A model generated the notes under the pieces. The model was not told where the DNA came from and made no database searches. It worked only from the letters and a program-made list of their open reading frames with translations. This document shows positions 34,460 through 43,632 of a stretch of 64,000 nt of DNA, in pieces. Every line of letters starts with the position of its first letter. Position 1 is the first letter of the stretch. Both the position numbers and the translations under genes were made by a program. Origin of the DNA: Desulfarculales bacterium UBA696 (GTDB taxonomy: Bacteria; Desulfobacterota; Syntrophobacteria; Syntrophobacterales; Syntrophobacteraceae); contig DBMO01000032.1 of NCBI GenBank assembly GCA_002298995.1, forward strand, positions 102,381 through 166,380, written 5' to 3'.

Positions 34460-34553
34460 TGGCGGAGAGAGAGGGATTCGAACCCTCGGTAGAGCTTTAC
34501 ACCCTACACTCGCTTAGCAGGCGAGCGCCTTCAGCCGACTCGGCCATCTCTCC
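34460..34553 (-). tRNA. tRNA-Ser (anticodon GCU)
   Basis: Type II tRNA of 94 bases with a long variable arm. A 7-bp acceptor stem (GGAGAGA with TCTCTCC), anticodon loop CTGCTAA and T-loop GGTTCGAATCC are visible, and the 3' CCA is encoded. It decodes AGC/AGU. Confidence 0.95.
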
Positions 34554-34642
34554 GTGATAAAGCATTAGCCATTCGTTTTAAGCTGTAAGTTTTACGTTGT
34601 TCCTGTTAAATAACCGACAGCCAATGCTAAGAGCTGTTCTGG

Positions 34643-34734
34643 TGGCGGAGGGAGTAGGATTCGAACCCACGGTTCCGCGCAAACGGAACAACGGTTTTCA
34701 AGACCGCCGCCTTAAACCACTCGGCCATCCCTCC
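34643..34734 (-). tRNA. tRNA-Ser (anticodon UGA)
   Basis: Type II tRNA of 92 bases, with acceptor stem GGAGGGA/TCCCTCC, anticodon loop CTTGAAA, a long variable arm, T-loop GGTTCGAATCC and encoded CCA. It decodes UCA and related codons. It is first in a two-tRNA transcript with the GCU tRNA 89 bases downstream. Confidence 0.95.
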
Positions 34735-34767
34735 ATGAGGGAAGGAATTCCATCCCGCAAAGCTCTC

Positions 34768-34796
34768 AATTTATCTTCCCTGCAAGGGAGTGTCAA
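34768..34796 (-). promoter_or_regulatory. Sigma-70 promoter of the tRNA-Ser pair
   Basis: On the minus strand a consensus TTGACA (34796-34791), a 17-base spacer and TAAATT (34773-34768) lie about 34 bases before the tRNA-Ser(UGA) 5' end. Confidence 0.7.
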
Positions 34797-34876
34797 GAAA
34801 ATCCGGGATGGCTCAGGCGTCGGGAGGGACCTAGGCGGCAAGCGTCGCTTGTTCGGAAAGATCATCGGGGAATATT

Positions 34877-36040
34877 ATGGCTATGAATATCGCCTATTTT
34901 GACTGTTTTTCGGGTATCAGCGGGGACATGTCATTGGGTGCGCTGGTCGACGTCGGGGTGCCGGTTGATGCGCTGGTTGAGGATCTCAAGAAAATCCCGC
35001 TTGAAAACTGGTCCCTTACCTCATCCAGGGAGCGAAGGGGAGCAATAGAGGGTGTCAAGATTACGATCTCCTATTCCGGAGAGCAGCCCCACCGGCATTT
35101 GGCGGACATAGTGGCGCTTCTGGAAAAAAGCGGTCTCGATAAGTGGGTAGTCGAGAGGAGCATTGCCGTATTCGAGCGGCTGGCCGAAGCGGAGGGCCGC
35201 GTACACGGCATTCCGGCGTCACAGGTGCATTTCCACGAGGTTGGAGCGGTTGATTCGATACTCGACGTTGTGGGGACGGTCTTTTGCCTGAAGTTCCTGA
35301 ATATCGTGAGCGTGCATGCATCGGTTGTCCCTGTAAGCCGGGGGTTCATAAAGACCGACCATGGATTGCTCCCGCTGCCCGCTCCCGCGACTGCCGAACT
35401 CCTCAAAGGTGTTTTGATCAGGGGTGTAAGCATCGAGCGCGAACTGGTTACTCCCACCGGGGCTGCGATTCTCGCCGTGCTCTGCGAATCTTTCGGGCCG
35501 GCTCCGCCGATGACGCTGCTGGCAACGGGCTACGGCGCAGGGTCCGATCCGGCGGAAGACCCTCCTAACCTTCTACGCGTGATGTTCGGCAAAAGCGACC
35601 GCGACGCCTTGTCTCGGGACCTGCTCATAATCGAGACCAGCATTGATGATATGAACCCTGAAATTTATAATTACGTGGTCGAAAAGTTGTTCGCGCTCGG
35701 GGCACTCGATGTAAACATCATTCCAGTGCAAATGAAGAAGAACCGACCGGGGGTTTTGCTCCGGGTGTTAGTGGAACCGGCCCTGGAAATTCGTGCGGCG
35801 CAACTGCTCATGACGGAGACCACCTCGCTTGGCGTGCGGGTGCAGCCGGTAAAAAGGATAGAACTGCAGCGCGATGAAAAGACGATCGCGACCGTTTTCG
35901 GCCTGATAAAAGCAAAGCGGGTGGTTCTCCCGGGTGGGGCTGAGCGAATAGTCCCCGAATACGAAGAATGCAGGCGGATTGCCATCGAGACTGGAATGCC
36001 GCTCCCCGACGTATACAGGATCGTGACCAGCGGCGAGTGA
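34877..36040 (+). CDS. larC: LarC, nickel-pincer cofactor cyclometallase
   Basis: A 387-residue protein of the LarC family (N-terminal IAYFDCFSGISGDM, then VHFHEVGAVDSILDVVG). LarC inserts nickel into pyridinium-3,5-bisthiocarboxylic acid mononucleotide, giving the cofactor of lactate racemase LarA and related enzymes. It is a single uninterrupted frame; in Lactobacillus plantarum the gene is split and rejoined by frameshifting. No larA, larB or larE is next to it. GGGG lies upstream of ATG 34877; ATG 34883 is an equally plausible start. Confidence 0.93.
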   Translation: MAMNIAYFDCFSGISGDMSLGALVDVGVPVDALVEDLKKIPLENWSLTSSRERRGAIEGVKITISYSGEQPHRHLADIVALLEKSGLDKWVVERSIAVFERLAEAEGRVHGIPASQVHFHEVGAVDSILDVVGTVFCLKFLNIVSVHASVVPVSRGFIKTDHGLLPLPAPATAELLKGVLIRGVSIERELVTPTGAAILAVLCESFGPAPPMTLLATGYGAGSDPAEDPPNLLRVMFGKSDRDALSRDLLIIETSIDDMNPEIYNYVVEKLFALGALDVNIIPVQMKKNRPGVLLRVLVEPALEIRAAQLLMTETTSLGVRVQPVKRIELQRDEKTIATVFGLIKAKRVVLPGGAERIVPEYEECRRIAIETGMPLPDVYRIVTSGE

Positions 36041-36213
36041 GGCGAATTTCGTGGATGTGGCGATGCGCACCCCTCGCCGGGGACTGGGAAAAGTCTCTGG
36101 GATTGTGCACGATCTACTATATTTTGATGCTTAGTTTATAGACGAGCCGCCAACCTATCCCTGTGCTCATTTGTCGTTTCGGGCAGGCTAAGCACAATGA
36201 GGCCAGGAGAGTT

Positions 36214-37488
36214 ATGACCGAAAGACCATCTCAAATAACGGGCATGCTGCTGACCATCGGGGATGAAATCCTGCTTGGCGATATCCCTAACGGTAATGCT
36301 CACCATATAGCGTGCGAACTCCGGGCAAGGGGTTTTCTCCTCGACAGGATCATAACAGTCGGCGATACCGAAGGAGAAATAGCCGACCTCCTTCGACAGT
36401 GCCTCGATCGCTGCTCCTTCCTGATCGTAACGGGCGGGCTTGGGCCCACGGATGACGACCGGACAAATGTGGCTGCTGCCAGGGCTTTCGATCTTCCTCT
36501 CGTGACAAATCGCGACTACTCGCAATGGCTTAAACAAAGGCTTTCTGATTGGGGAATAGATTGGAGCCGCGAGGTCGAGAGAATGGCGGAAATGCCTGAG
36601 GGGGCGGTGAAGATCGGGTTGGAAATGGCCGGATTCTTCCTTCTCCACCGGCAAATCCCCTGCTATTTTCTGCCTGGGGTCCCGGACGAAATGAAATATC
36701 TCCTGGCCCAGGCGGTCATACCCGACCTCGAATCAAGGTTTCCGAAACGTTGTTCGTATATCAAGCAGGTGGTCCGGGTGCAGGGCATGCTTGAGGCTGA
36801 AATAAACAGGAGGCTTCGCGAGCTTGAGGTTGAGGGAATGGGCGTGAGCATTGGTTACCTCCCCCAGGGCCGTGAGAACTGGGTCACCATCTTTGCCTCC
36901 GCCCCCGACGAGGAGCAATGCCGGGAACTGATAAAACAGGCCGAGGATAAGATAATATCGCTCATAGGCTCTCAGAATGTCAGCGGTCGAAATGATGACT
37001 GCCTCGAAAAGGTCATCGGCAGGAGCCTGCGCCAACACGGCTGGAAAATAGCGGTGGCCGAATCGTGTACGGGCGGATTGCTGTCGAGAAAGATTACGGC
37101 TATTGCCGGAGCATCGGATTATCTCGACAGGGGATTTGTTACATACAGCAACCGAGCCAAGACCGAGCTTCTCGGGGTCCCTGAAGAACTTCTCGCGGCG
37201 CACGGAGCGGTAAGCGCGGAAGTGGCGGTCGCGATGGCCGAGGGCGCGCGTGGAAACGCAGGCGCCGAGGTGGGGATCGCCATTACCGGAATCGCCGGGC
37301 CGACCGGCGGCACCGCGCAAAAACCTGTCGGCACGGTTTATATAGCCTGTGCCACCCCGGAGCGCAGTAGTGTTGAGAAAAACCTTTTCGGCGGCACCCG
37401 TGAACAGATCCAGGAACATGCGGCGCAGGCGGCTCTTGTAATGCTTTGGAAGCTTCTCACAAACGAGCGGGAGCTTCGCTGCGACTGA
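36214..37488 (+). CDS. cinA: CinA-family protein (nicotinamide-nucleotide amidase)
   Basis: A 424-residue two-domain protein. The N-terminal MoCF/COG1058 domain (about 5-175; IGDEILLGD, TGGLGPTDDD) is an ADP-ribose-type pyrophosphatase in homologues. The C-terminal PncC domain (about 265-420; AESCTGGLLS, AITGIAGPTGGT) deamidates nicotinamide mononucleotide to recycle NAD. ATG 36214 has AGGAGA upstream, and a longer reading to 36163 is less likely. The order cinA-thpR-recA is common in bacteria. Confidence 0.93.
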   Translation: MTERPSQITGMLLTIGDEILLGDIPNGNAHHIACELRARGFLLDRIITVGDTEGEIADLLRQCLDRCSFLIVTGGLGPTDDDRTNVAAARAFDLPLVTNRDYSQWLKQRLSDWGIDWSREVERMAEMPEGAVKIGLEMAGFFLLHRQIPCYFLPGVPDEMKYLLAQAVIPDLESRFPKRCSYIKQVVRVQGMLEAEINRRLRELEVEGMGVSIGYLPQGRENWVTIFASAPDEEQCRELIKQAEDKIISLIGSQNVSGRNDDCLEKVIGRSLRQHGWKIAVAESCTGGLLSRKITAIAGASDYLDRGFVTYSNRAKTELLGVPEELLAAHGAVSAEVAVAMAEGARGNAGAEVGIAITGIAGPTGGTAQKPVGTVYIACATPERSSVEKNLFGGTREQIQEHAAQAALVMLWKLLTNERELRCD

Positions 37489-37508
37489 AAGTTCCCGAAT
37501 GGACAGAC

Positions 37509-38093
37509 ATGCAGGCATCTTCGATCCGTTCCTTCATTGCAATCGAGCTTCCCGAAAACGTGCGGCGGCTCCTCGAAAAGCTCAGCCTCGAATTAAAGAA
37601 AAGTGACGCGGCAGTCGGCTGGGTTCGGCCCGAGAGTATTCATCTTACGCTTAAATTTCTGGGAAACGTCGCGCCGGATGTAATAGAACAGATAAAGCCG
37701 GTGCTATCCGGGATTGCTTCGCGCTTTTCTTCCTTTCGGCTCGAAGCTGCCGGGTGCGGGGCTTTCCCGACGATAAAGGCGCCTAGGGTTATCTGGACCG
37801 GGCTGGGAGGGGATGGAGAGACTCTTGCGCTACTGCAAAAGGAAGTCGAAACTGCCATGATCCCCTTCGGGTTCGAGCCCGAGAACCGCCCGTTTCGACC
37901 CCACCTTACAATCGGGCGTGTGAAGGGGAGACAACACCTCCAGGCGCTCCAGCAAATTCTTCTTGCGAGTCAGGGCTTTACAGCGGAACCTTTTGACGTT
38001 GAGGAGCTTGTATTGTATAAAAGCGAGCTGAGGCCGGACGGCGCGCGCTATACTCCTCTGTTCAAAGCGCCATTCCCCGGACGCCCCGCCTGA
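37509..38093 (+). CDS. thpR: RNA 2',3'-cyclic phosphodiesterase
   Basis: A 194-residue 2H-phosphoesterase. Both catalytic HxTx motifs are present, HLTLKFLG (about residue 43) and HLTIGRVK (about 133). The family opens 2',3'-cyclic phosphates on RNA ends and is named for in vitro RNA ligase activity. ATG 37509 fits the family start (SIRSFIAIELP). A start at 37446 would overlap cinA by 43 bases. It is probably translated from the cinA transcript. Confidence 0.92.
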   Translation: MQASSIRSFIAIELPENVRRLLEKLSLELKKSDAAVGWVRPESIHLTLKFLGNVAPDVIEQIKPVLSGIASRFSSFRLEAAGCGAFPTIKAPRVIWTGLGGDGETLALLQKEVETAMIPFGFEPENRPFRPHLTIGRVKGRQHLQALQQILLASQGFTAEPFDVEELVLYKSELRPDGARYTPLFKAPFPGRPA

Positions 38094-38227
38094 GCGGACG
38101 AATAAAACTATCCTGATAAAATCGGCAGTTAGCAAGCAGGGAAGCGGCTTTTCCGCTCGAAATCCTCACCGGTCCCTGTTCTAATACGACATTGCATTGT
38201 TCAAATCCCTGAAGGAGGTCCGGTTTA

Positions 38228-39250
38228 ATGGCAATCGTGGATGATAGGCAAAAGGCAATCGACGCGGCGGTATCTCAAATCGAGCGCATGTGCGGCAAGG
38301 GCGCCATCATGCGGCTTGGCGAGGGCGCAATAGTGGAAGTGCCCGTTATATCAACGGGATGTCTTTCCCTGGACCTTGCGCTCGGAATCGGCGGAATTGC
38401 GCGCGGTCGAATCATCGAAATTTTCGGGCCCGAGTCTTCTGGGAAAACCACGCTTGCCCTGCACATGATATCCGAAGCGCAGAAACTTGGCGGCCTTGCT
38501 GCTTTTATCGATGCCGAGCACGCCCTGGATATCAGCTATGCGCGAAAGCTGGGAGTCGCGGTTGAAGACCTTCTCGTCAGCCAGCCCGATTACGGCGAGC
38601 AGGCCCTCGAGATCGCCGAAATCCTGGTGCGGAGCAACGCCATCGATATAGTGGTGATCGACTCGGTTGCCGCCCTGGTGCCCAAGGCCGAAATCGAAGG
38701 CGAAATGGGAGATCCTCACGTCGGACTCCAGGCTCGGCTTATGAGCCAGGCTCTTCGCAAACTGGTATCGACCATTAGCAAGTCGAAGACCTGCGTCATT
38801 TTTACCAACCAGATACGGATGAAAATCGGGGTCATGTACGGTTCACCCGAAACCACCACCGGCGGTAACGCCCTCAAGTTCTATGCTACGATGCGGATGG
38901 ATATACGGCGCATCGGGCCGATCAAGGAGGGCCAGGACGTAATCGGGAACCGCACGCGGGTTAAGGTCGTGAAAAACAAGATTGCACCTCCTTTTAAGGA
39001 AGTGGAATTCGACATAGTCTACGGACGCGGGATTTCGAAGGAAGGCGACATCCTCGATCTGGGTGTGGATGCCAGCCTGGTCGAAAAATCCGGCACCTGG
39101 TATTCTTATAACGGTGAAAGACTTGGCCAGGGAAGAGAGAACGCAAAGACATTTTTGAAGGACCATCCCGAACTCATTGTCGATATCGAAACAAAAATTC
39201 GCCAGAAGCACGATCTCATTCCTTCTGCGGCTACTCTTCCGGTGGAATAA
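38228..39250 (+). CDS. recA: Recombinase RecA
   Basis: A 340-residue RecA that forms ATP-dependent filaments on single-stranded DNA for homologous recombination and triggers LexA self-cleavage. Walker A GPESSGKTT (about residue 63), the VIDSVAALVPKAEIEG Walker B and L1 region, and the TTGGNALKFYA motif are intact. A strong GGAGG site precedes ATG 38228. I did not recognise a LexA box in the 134 bases upstream. No recX follows; alaS is next. Confidence 0.97.
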   Translation: MAIVDDRQKAIDAAVSQIERMCGKGAIMRLGEGAIVEVPVISTGCLSLDLALGIGGIARGRIIEIFGPESSGKTTLALHMISEAQKLGGLAAFIDAEHALDISYARKLGVAVEDLLVSQPDYGEQALEIAEILVRSNAIDIVVIDSVAALVPKAEIEGEMGDPHVGLQARLMSQALRKLVSTISKSKTCVIFTNQIRMKIGVMYGSPETTTGGNALKFYATMRMDIRRIGPIKEGQDVIGNRTRVKVVKNKIAPPFKEVEFDIVYGRGISKEGDILDLGVDASLVEKSGTWYSYNGERLGQGRENAKTFLKDHPELIVDIETKIRQKHDLIPSAATLPVE

Positions 39251-39352
39251 TATTCAGGGCTTAAGGGTTCCAGGCCCTTCGTGCGACGCTCTGCTCCCCC
39301 GTGGGAGCGCAATCGTGTTCAAAGAAGCAAGATCCGGGGTGCTCCCAAGACG

Positions 39353-39424
39353 TGGGGCAGGCTTTACAGCCTGCCTCATTGCCCTGGCAATAATCGGGGC
39401 GCGGTCTGGAAAGCCTGCCCCGAA
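39353..39424. repeat. Compound palindrome between recA and alaS
   Basis: An 11-bp stem with one wobble pair (39353-39363 with 39368-39378) is followed by GCCTGCCCCG, which can pair with the first arm over a longer distance. It belongs to the GGGGCAGGC family. Flanking GTGGGAGCG and GCGTGGGAATGAG words suggest further degenerate repeat material across 39251-39510. Confidence 0.5.
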
Positions 39425-39518
39425 TTATACATATTGCCCGGCCTCTTAAGCCATGGGGCGCGCAGGTCCCAGCGAGCGTGGGAATGAGATGTAATTAATA
39501 TCCGAGGAGATATTTTTG

Positions 39519-42179
39519 ATGAAAGCCAGCGAAATCAGAAAGGCCTTTTTGGAATTCTTCAGGGAGCGTGGGCATAATATCGTCAAGAGTTCATCGGTAA
39601 TTCCTTACGACGACCCGACCCTGCTCTTCACCAACGCCGGAATGGTGCAGTTCAAAAGGACCTTCCTGGGCGAGGAAAAGCGCCCTTATTCCCGCGCAAC
39701 GACGAGCCAGAAGTGCATGCGCGCGGGAGGAAAGCACAACGACCTGGAAAATGTCGGCCGCACCGCTCGGCATCATACATTTTTCGAGATGCTCGGGAAT
39801 TTCTCCTTCGGCGACTACTTCAAATCGGATGCGGTCGATTTTGCGTGGGATTTTTTGACCGGCGTGATGGGCCTGCCCAAGGATAAGCTCTTTGCCACCA
39901 TCCACGAGGGAGACGCCGGCATGCGCCTCGGCCCCGATGAAGAGGCGCGTGGGTACTGGGCACGCTATCTTCCGCTTGACAGGATTCTTGCATTTTCCAC
40001 CAAGGATAACTTCTGGGCGATGGGCGATACCGGTCCGTGCGGTCCGTGCTCGGAAATCCTTATAGACCAGGGGCCGGAGATGGGGTGCGGCAGTCCGGAC
40101 TGCAAGCCGGGCTGCGACTGTGACAGGTATCTCGAACTCTGGAACCTGGTTTTCATGCAGTTTAACCGCAAGGAAGACGGCAGCCTCACACCGCTGCCGA
40201 AGCCGAGCATCGACACAGGCATGGGTCTTGAGCGCATTGCCGCGGTAATCCAGAAAGTGCCGTCCAACTATGATACCGACCTGTTTGCCCCGATGCGGTC
40301 AAAAATCGAGGAACTGACCGGCTATCGCTACGGGACCGATCCCGAAAAGGATGTATCGGTAAAGGTTATCTCCGACCACGGCCGAGCGGCGGCGTTTTTG
40401 ATAGGCGACGGGGCGCTACCGAGCAACGAAGGGCGCGGATATGTTTTGCGGCGCGTAATCAGGCGGGCACTCAGGCACGGGCGGATTCTGGGACTCGGCA
40501 GGCCTTTCCTTGGGGAAGTGGCTGTCTCGGTCATGGAATCAATGCGTGATGCTTACCCCGAACTGCTGGAGAGCCGGAGCTTCATTACACGGGTTATCCA
40601 GCACGAGGAAGAGCGCTTCAATGAAACCCTCGACAACGGCCTGCGGTTGCTGCAAAGCGAAATAAAGCGGCTCCAGGACGAGAAGGCCGCGACCGTTCCA
40701 GGGGCGCTCATTTTCAAACTATACGATACCTACGGCTTTCCGATCGATATCGTTACGGATATGTCCCGAGGGCTTGGATTTGGAGTGGATGAAGCCGGGT
40801 TCCAGGAGCTGATGGAAAAACAGCGCGAACAGTCGCGTGCCGCCTGGAAGGGCAGTGGTGAGCGCGAAGTGCTGGAAGCATATCGGCAGATCTCGACCCG
40901 TGGCATCAAAAGCGAGTTCGTGGGATACGAAACCACGGAGGCCGATTCAACCATAATTGCCCTTATCAGTGGCGAAGAGGAAGTTGGGGCGGCTCAGGAA
41001 GGGGCCGATGTCGAGCTGATAGCGGCAAAGACTTCTTTCTATGGAGCCGCCGGCGGACAGGTGGGCGACAGGGGCATCATCGCCGGGCCTTCCGGTACGA
41101 TGATCGTATCAGATACTATCAAGCTTCCGGGAGACCTGATAATACACGTCGGAAAAATTGAATCGGGTCAGTTGCGAACCGGTGATACGGTACACCTCTC
41201 GGTTGATTCCGATCTGAGAAAAGATACCGAGATCCATCACACCGCCACCCACATACTGCACGCGGTGCTTCGAAAAGTTGTTGGAGACCACGTAAAGCAG
41301 GCCGGATCACTTGTTGCCCCGGACAGGCTTCGCTTCGATTTTTCACATTTTGCCGCTCTCACCCCTGATGAGATCTCGGAAGTCGAGCGGCTCGCTAATA
41401 ATGAAATAAGGCAGAACCAGGAGCTTCGCGTTAAAGTCATGGACCTCGAAGAGGCCCTGAAAACCGGCGCCATGGCGCTTTTCGAGGAGAAGTACGGGGA
41501 CCGCGTCCGCCTGGTTGAGATACCGGGCTTTAGCCGGGAGCTTTGCGGCGGGACCCACACCGCCAAGACTGGCGATATCGGGCTGCTCGTGATTGTCCAG
41601 GAAACCAGCATAGCGGCTGGGGTCCGAAGAATCGAAGCCCTCGGCGGGAGACACGCGCTCGAATACCTGAACCAGCAAAGAGAAATACTCAACCGGACCG
41701 CCGCGGTCCTCAAGGCGGCGCCCTCAGAGGTAGCCGAAAGGGTTGAAAAGCTCCTGGCCGACGAGCGGCAGCTGGAAAAAGAACTCGAATCCCTCAGGGC
41801 GTCCCTTGCGAGCAAGCGCTCGGCCGATCTTTTCGAGCAGGCAATGGAGATCGGAGGAGTAAATGTCCTTATAGCCAGGATCGAGGCTGAAAACCCAAAG
41901 GTGCTCCGCGAGATGAACGACAAGTTCAAGGAGAGATTCGCCAGGGGGGTAGCCGTGTTCGGCGCTGTTTCGGGCGACAAGGTCTTTTTGCTCGCCGGCG
42001 TAACCCCGGATGTAACCTCAAAGCTCAACGCAGGGCACCTTATCAGGGAAATCGTCAAGGAGGTTGGAGGAAGCGGCGGCGGAAGGCCCGATATGGCCCA
42101 GGCCGGCGGCAACCGTCCCGAAAACCTCGACAACGCCCTGGGGCTGGCCGAACGGCTGGTGCGTGAAAAACTCGGATAG
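39519..42179 (+). CDS. alaS: Alanyl-tRNA synthetase
   Basis: An 886-residue class II synthetase that charges tRNA-Ala. The N-terminal catalytic core has TNAGMVQFK (motif 1 region), RAGGKHNDLENVG and GLERIAAV. The editing domain has the zinc-binding HHTATHILH and CGGTH motifs. The C-Ala domain contains GGSGGGRPDMAQAGG. A Cys-rich insertion (GCGSPDCKPGCDCDR, about residue 190) is seen in many bacterial AlaRS. ATG 39519 follows GAGGAGA; a TTG directly before it would add one residue. It is full length. Confidence 0.97.
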   Translation: MKASEIRKAFLEFFRERGHNIVKSSSVIPYDDPTLLFTNAGMVQFKRTFLGEEKRPYSRATTSQKCMRAGGKHNDLENVGRTARHHTFFEMLGNFSFGDYFKSDAVDFAWDFLTGVMGLPKDKLFATIHEGDAGMRLGPDEEARGYWARYLPLDRILAFSTKDNFWAMGDTGPCGPCSEILIDQGPEMGCGSPDCKPGCDCDRYLELWNLVFMQFNRKEDGSLTPLPKPSIDTGMGLERIAAVIQKVPSNYDTDLFAPMRSKIEELTGYRYGTDPEKDVSVKVISDHGRAAAFLIGDGALPSNEGRGYVLRRVIRRALRHGRILGLGRPFLGEVAVSVMESMRDAYPELLESRSFITRVIQHEEERFNETLDNGLRLLQSEIKRLQDEKAATVPGALIFKLYDTYGFPIDIVTDMSRGLGFGVDEAGFQELMEKQREQSRAAWKGSGEREVLEAYRQISTRGIKSEFVGYETTEADSTIIALISGEEEVGAAQEGADVELIAAKTSFYGAAGGQVGDRGIIAGPSGTMIVSDTIKLPGDLIIHVGKIESGQLRTGDTVHLSVDSDLRKDTEIHHTATHILHAVLRKVVGDHVKQAGSLVAPDRLRFDFSHFAALTPDEISEVERLANNEIRQNQELRVKVMDLEEALKTGAMALFEEKYGDRVRLVEIPGFSRELCGGTHTAKTGDIGLLVIVQETSIAAGVRRIEALGGRHALEYLNQQREILNRTAAVLKAAPSEVAERVEKLLADERQLEKELESLRASLASKRSADLFEQAMEIGGVNVLIARIEAENPKVLREMNDKFKERFARGVAVFGAVSGDKVFLLAGVTPDVTSKLNAGHLIREIVKEVGGSGGGRPDMAQAGGNRPENLDNALGLAERLVREKLG

Positions 42180-42190
42180 ACAATCAGGTA

Positions 42191-42222
42191 TGGTGGGCAC
42201 GAGAAAACCTGTGTCCACCTTA
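42191..42222. repeat. Degenerate GGTGGGCAC palindrome
   Basis: GGTGGGCAC (42192-42200) faces GTGTCCACC (42211-42219) in the gap between alaS and the GTPase gene. It is a decayed copy of the element at 25351. Confidence 0.45.
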
Positions 42223-42303
42223 CCTTTTCTCCGCCCCGCCCTTGGGGCTCCAGGAAATCTCATAATTAATTGATAATGAAGGCCGTGGAAGGGAAGGGTA
42301 GAT

Positions 42304-43290
42304 ATGCCGGCCAACCTGCCTCCCCCTTACTTCGAGGCGGAAAAGCGATACAAAGAAGGGAAGACCGCCGAAGAAAAGGTGGAAGCCCTCGAAGAAATGC
42401 TCATGATCATGCCCAAGCACAAGGGCACCGACAAGCTGAGAGCAGATCTTCGCCGGCGGATAGCGAAACACAAGGCGGAAGCCCAGCAAAAAAAAGGCCC
42501 CGGAAAGCGCGAGACCCCATACAACATTGAAAAGGAAGGGGCTGCACAGGCCATAATAATCGGTCCCCCAAACACCGGCAAGTCCTCGCTGGTTGCCGCC
42601 CTCACTAATGCCAATCCCGAAGTGGCAGACTTTCCTCACTCCACATGGAACCCAACACCCGGAATGGCCGCTTTCGAAAACGTTCAGTTCCAGCTCATCG
42701 ATACTCCACCCGTGCCGACCGAGTTCCAGGACCCAGGCTTGTCCGACCTACTGCGCCGAACCGACATCATAGTGATTTTACTGGATATTCATGAAGACCC
42801 GCTCCAGCAGCTAGATGACACCATTTTATATCTTCAAGGCCTGAGGATCTACCCTGAAGGGGTAAGTATAGCCGCCGACCTGCATAAGCGCCCGTTTATA
42901 AAGAAGATCATGGTGGCCCTAAACAAGGTGGACGACCAAGCCGACGAAGATGATTTCACGGCATTTGTCGATCTTTGCCGGCTGCCATACGAGTGTATCG
43001 GGCTCTCCATACTTGCCGGGTACAACCTGGATGGATTTCTCCGCAAGCTCTACGGACTGGCGGAGGTAATCAGGGTATATACGAAGGCGCCGGGCAAGGA
43101 TCCGGACCGCAAAGCGCCCTTCGTGCTCCCGCGGGAGAGCACCCTCGAAGACCTTGCCCGGGAGATACACAAGGATTTTGTGGCGAAGCTAAAATTTGCG
43201 AAAGTTTGGGGTTCTTCAGTATTTGGCGGCCAGATGGTGCAGCGCGATTACGTACTAAAAGATGGGGACGTAGTTGAGATCCACATTTAG
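42304..43290 (+). CDS. TGS-domain GTPase (DRG/Obg-like)
   Basis: A 328-residue GTPase. A helical N-terminal region (1-75) is followed by the G domain with G1 GPPNTGKSS (about residue 82), G3 DTPP and G4 NKVD (about 206). The C-terminal 65 residues form a TGS domain, an RNA- or (p)ppGpp-related module (VLPRESTLEDLAREIH, DYVLKDGDVVEIHI). This order matches the DRG branch of the Obg superfamily, which usually binds ribosomes. The specific bacterial role is not defined. The start is 124 bases behind alaS. Confidence 0.85.
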   Translation: MPANLPPPYFEAEKRYKEGKTAEEKVEALEEMLMIMPKHKGTDKLRADLRRRIAKHKAEAQQKKGPGKRETPYNIEKEGAAQAIIIGPPNTGKSSLVAALTNANPEVADFPHSTWNPTPGMAAFENVQFQLIDTPPVPTEFQDPGLSDLLRRTDIIVILLDIHEDPLQQLDDTILYLQGLRIYPEGVSIAADLHKRPFIKKIMVALNKVDDQADEDDFTAFVDLCRLPYECIGLSILAGYNLDGFLRKLYGLAEVIRVYTKAPGKDPDRKAPFVLPRESTLEDLAREIHKDFVAKLKFAKVWGSSVFGGQMVQRDYVLKDGDVVEIHI

Positions 43291-43348
43291 AATGAGGTCC
43301 CGCAAAGTATTGCATTATTTAATTGCGTTTTGAAAAATTTGCGGTATG

Positions 43349-43376
43349 TTGATGGTTTATGCAGAGGCTATATAAT
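43349..43376 (+). promoter_or_regulatory. Upstream promoter of the sigma-factor gene
   Basis: TTGATG (43349-43354) and a perfect TATAAT (43371-43376) are 16 bases apart in an AT-rich region. The leader to the gene would be about 250 bases. Confidence 0.5.
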
Positions 43377-43485
43377 TGATCTTTGAAGATTTACTTTTCC
43401 CAGCTGAATGTCCACCCGCAAGGTTCGACCTCAATACTCATCCTGCGTATTGTAGTACTAGTGGTCCAGTATCAAATCCTAAATG

Positions 43486-43514
43486 TTGACTAAATAGCTA
43501 ATCTGCCTTAGATT
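43486..43514 (+). promoter_or_regulatory. Downstream promoter of the sigma-factor gene
   Basis: TTGACT (43486-43491), a 17-base spacer and TAGATT (43509-43514) form a second candidate promoter, 119 bases before the start codon. With the one at 43349 it would form a tandem pair. Confidence 0.45.
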
Positions 43515-43632
43515 GTGTTCTGCCAGCCCGGCGGCGCCGCACCCTTGGTGTATTCGGAGATCCCGGGCTGAAGATTTTTATAAGGAGGGGAGCCGCGGCC
43601 GAAACGGCCCGCCCCAAAGGAGAAGAAAAGTC

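Noticed and set aside
38094..38227. LexA box upstream of recA
   Set aside because: A GTTC word is present but I see no palindromic partner matching either the Gram-positive or the gamma-proteobacterial LexA consensus.
41237..42133. Minus-strand 298-codon open frame within alaS
   Set aside because: Ser/Arg-rich shadow of the well-conserved AlaRS C-terminal half.
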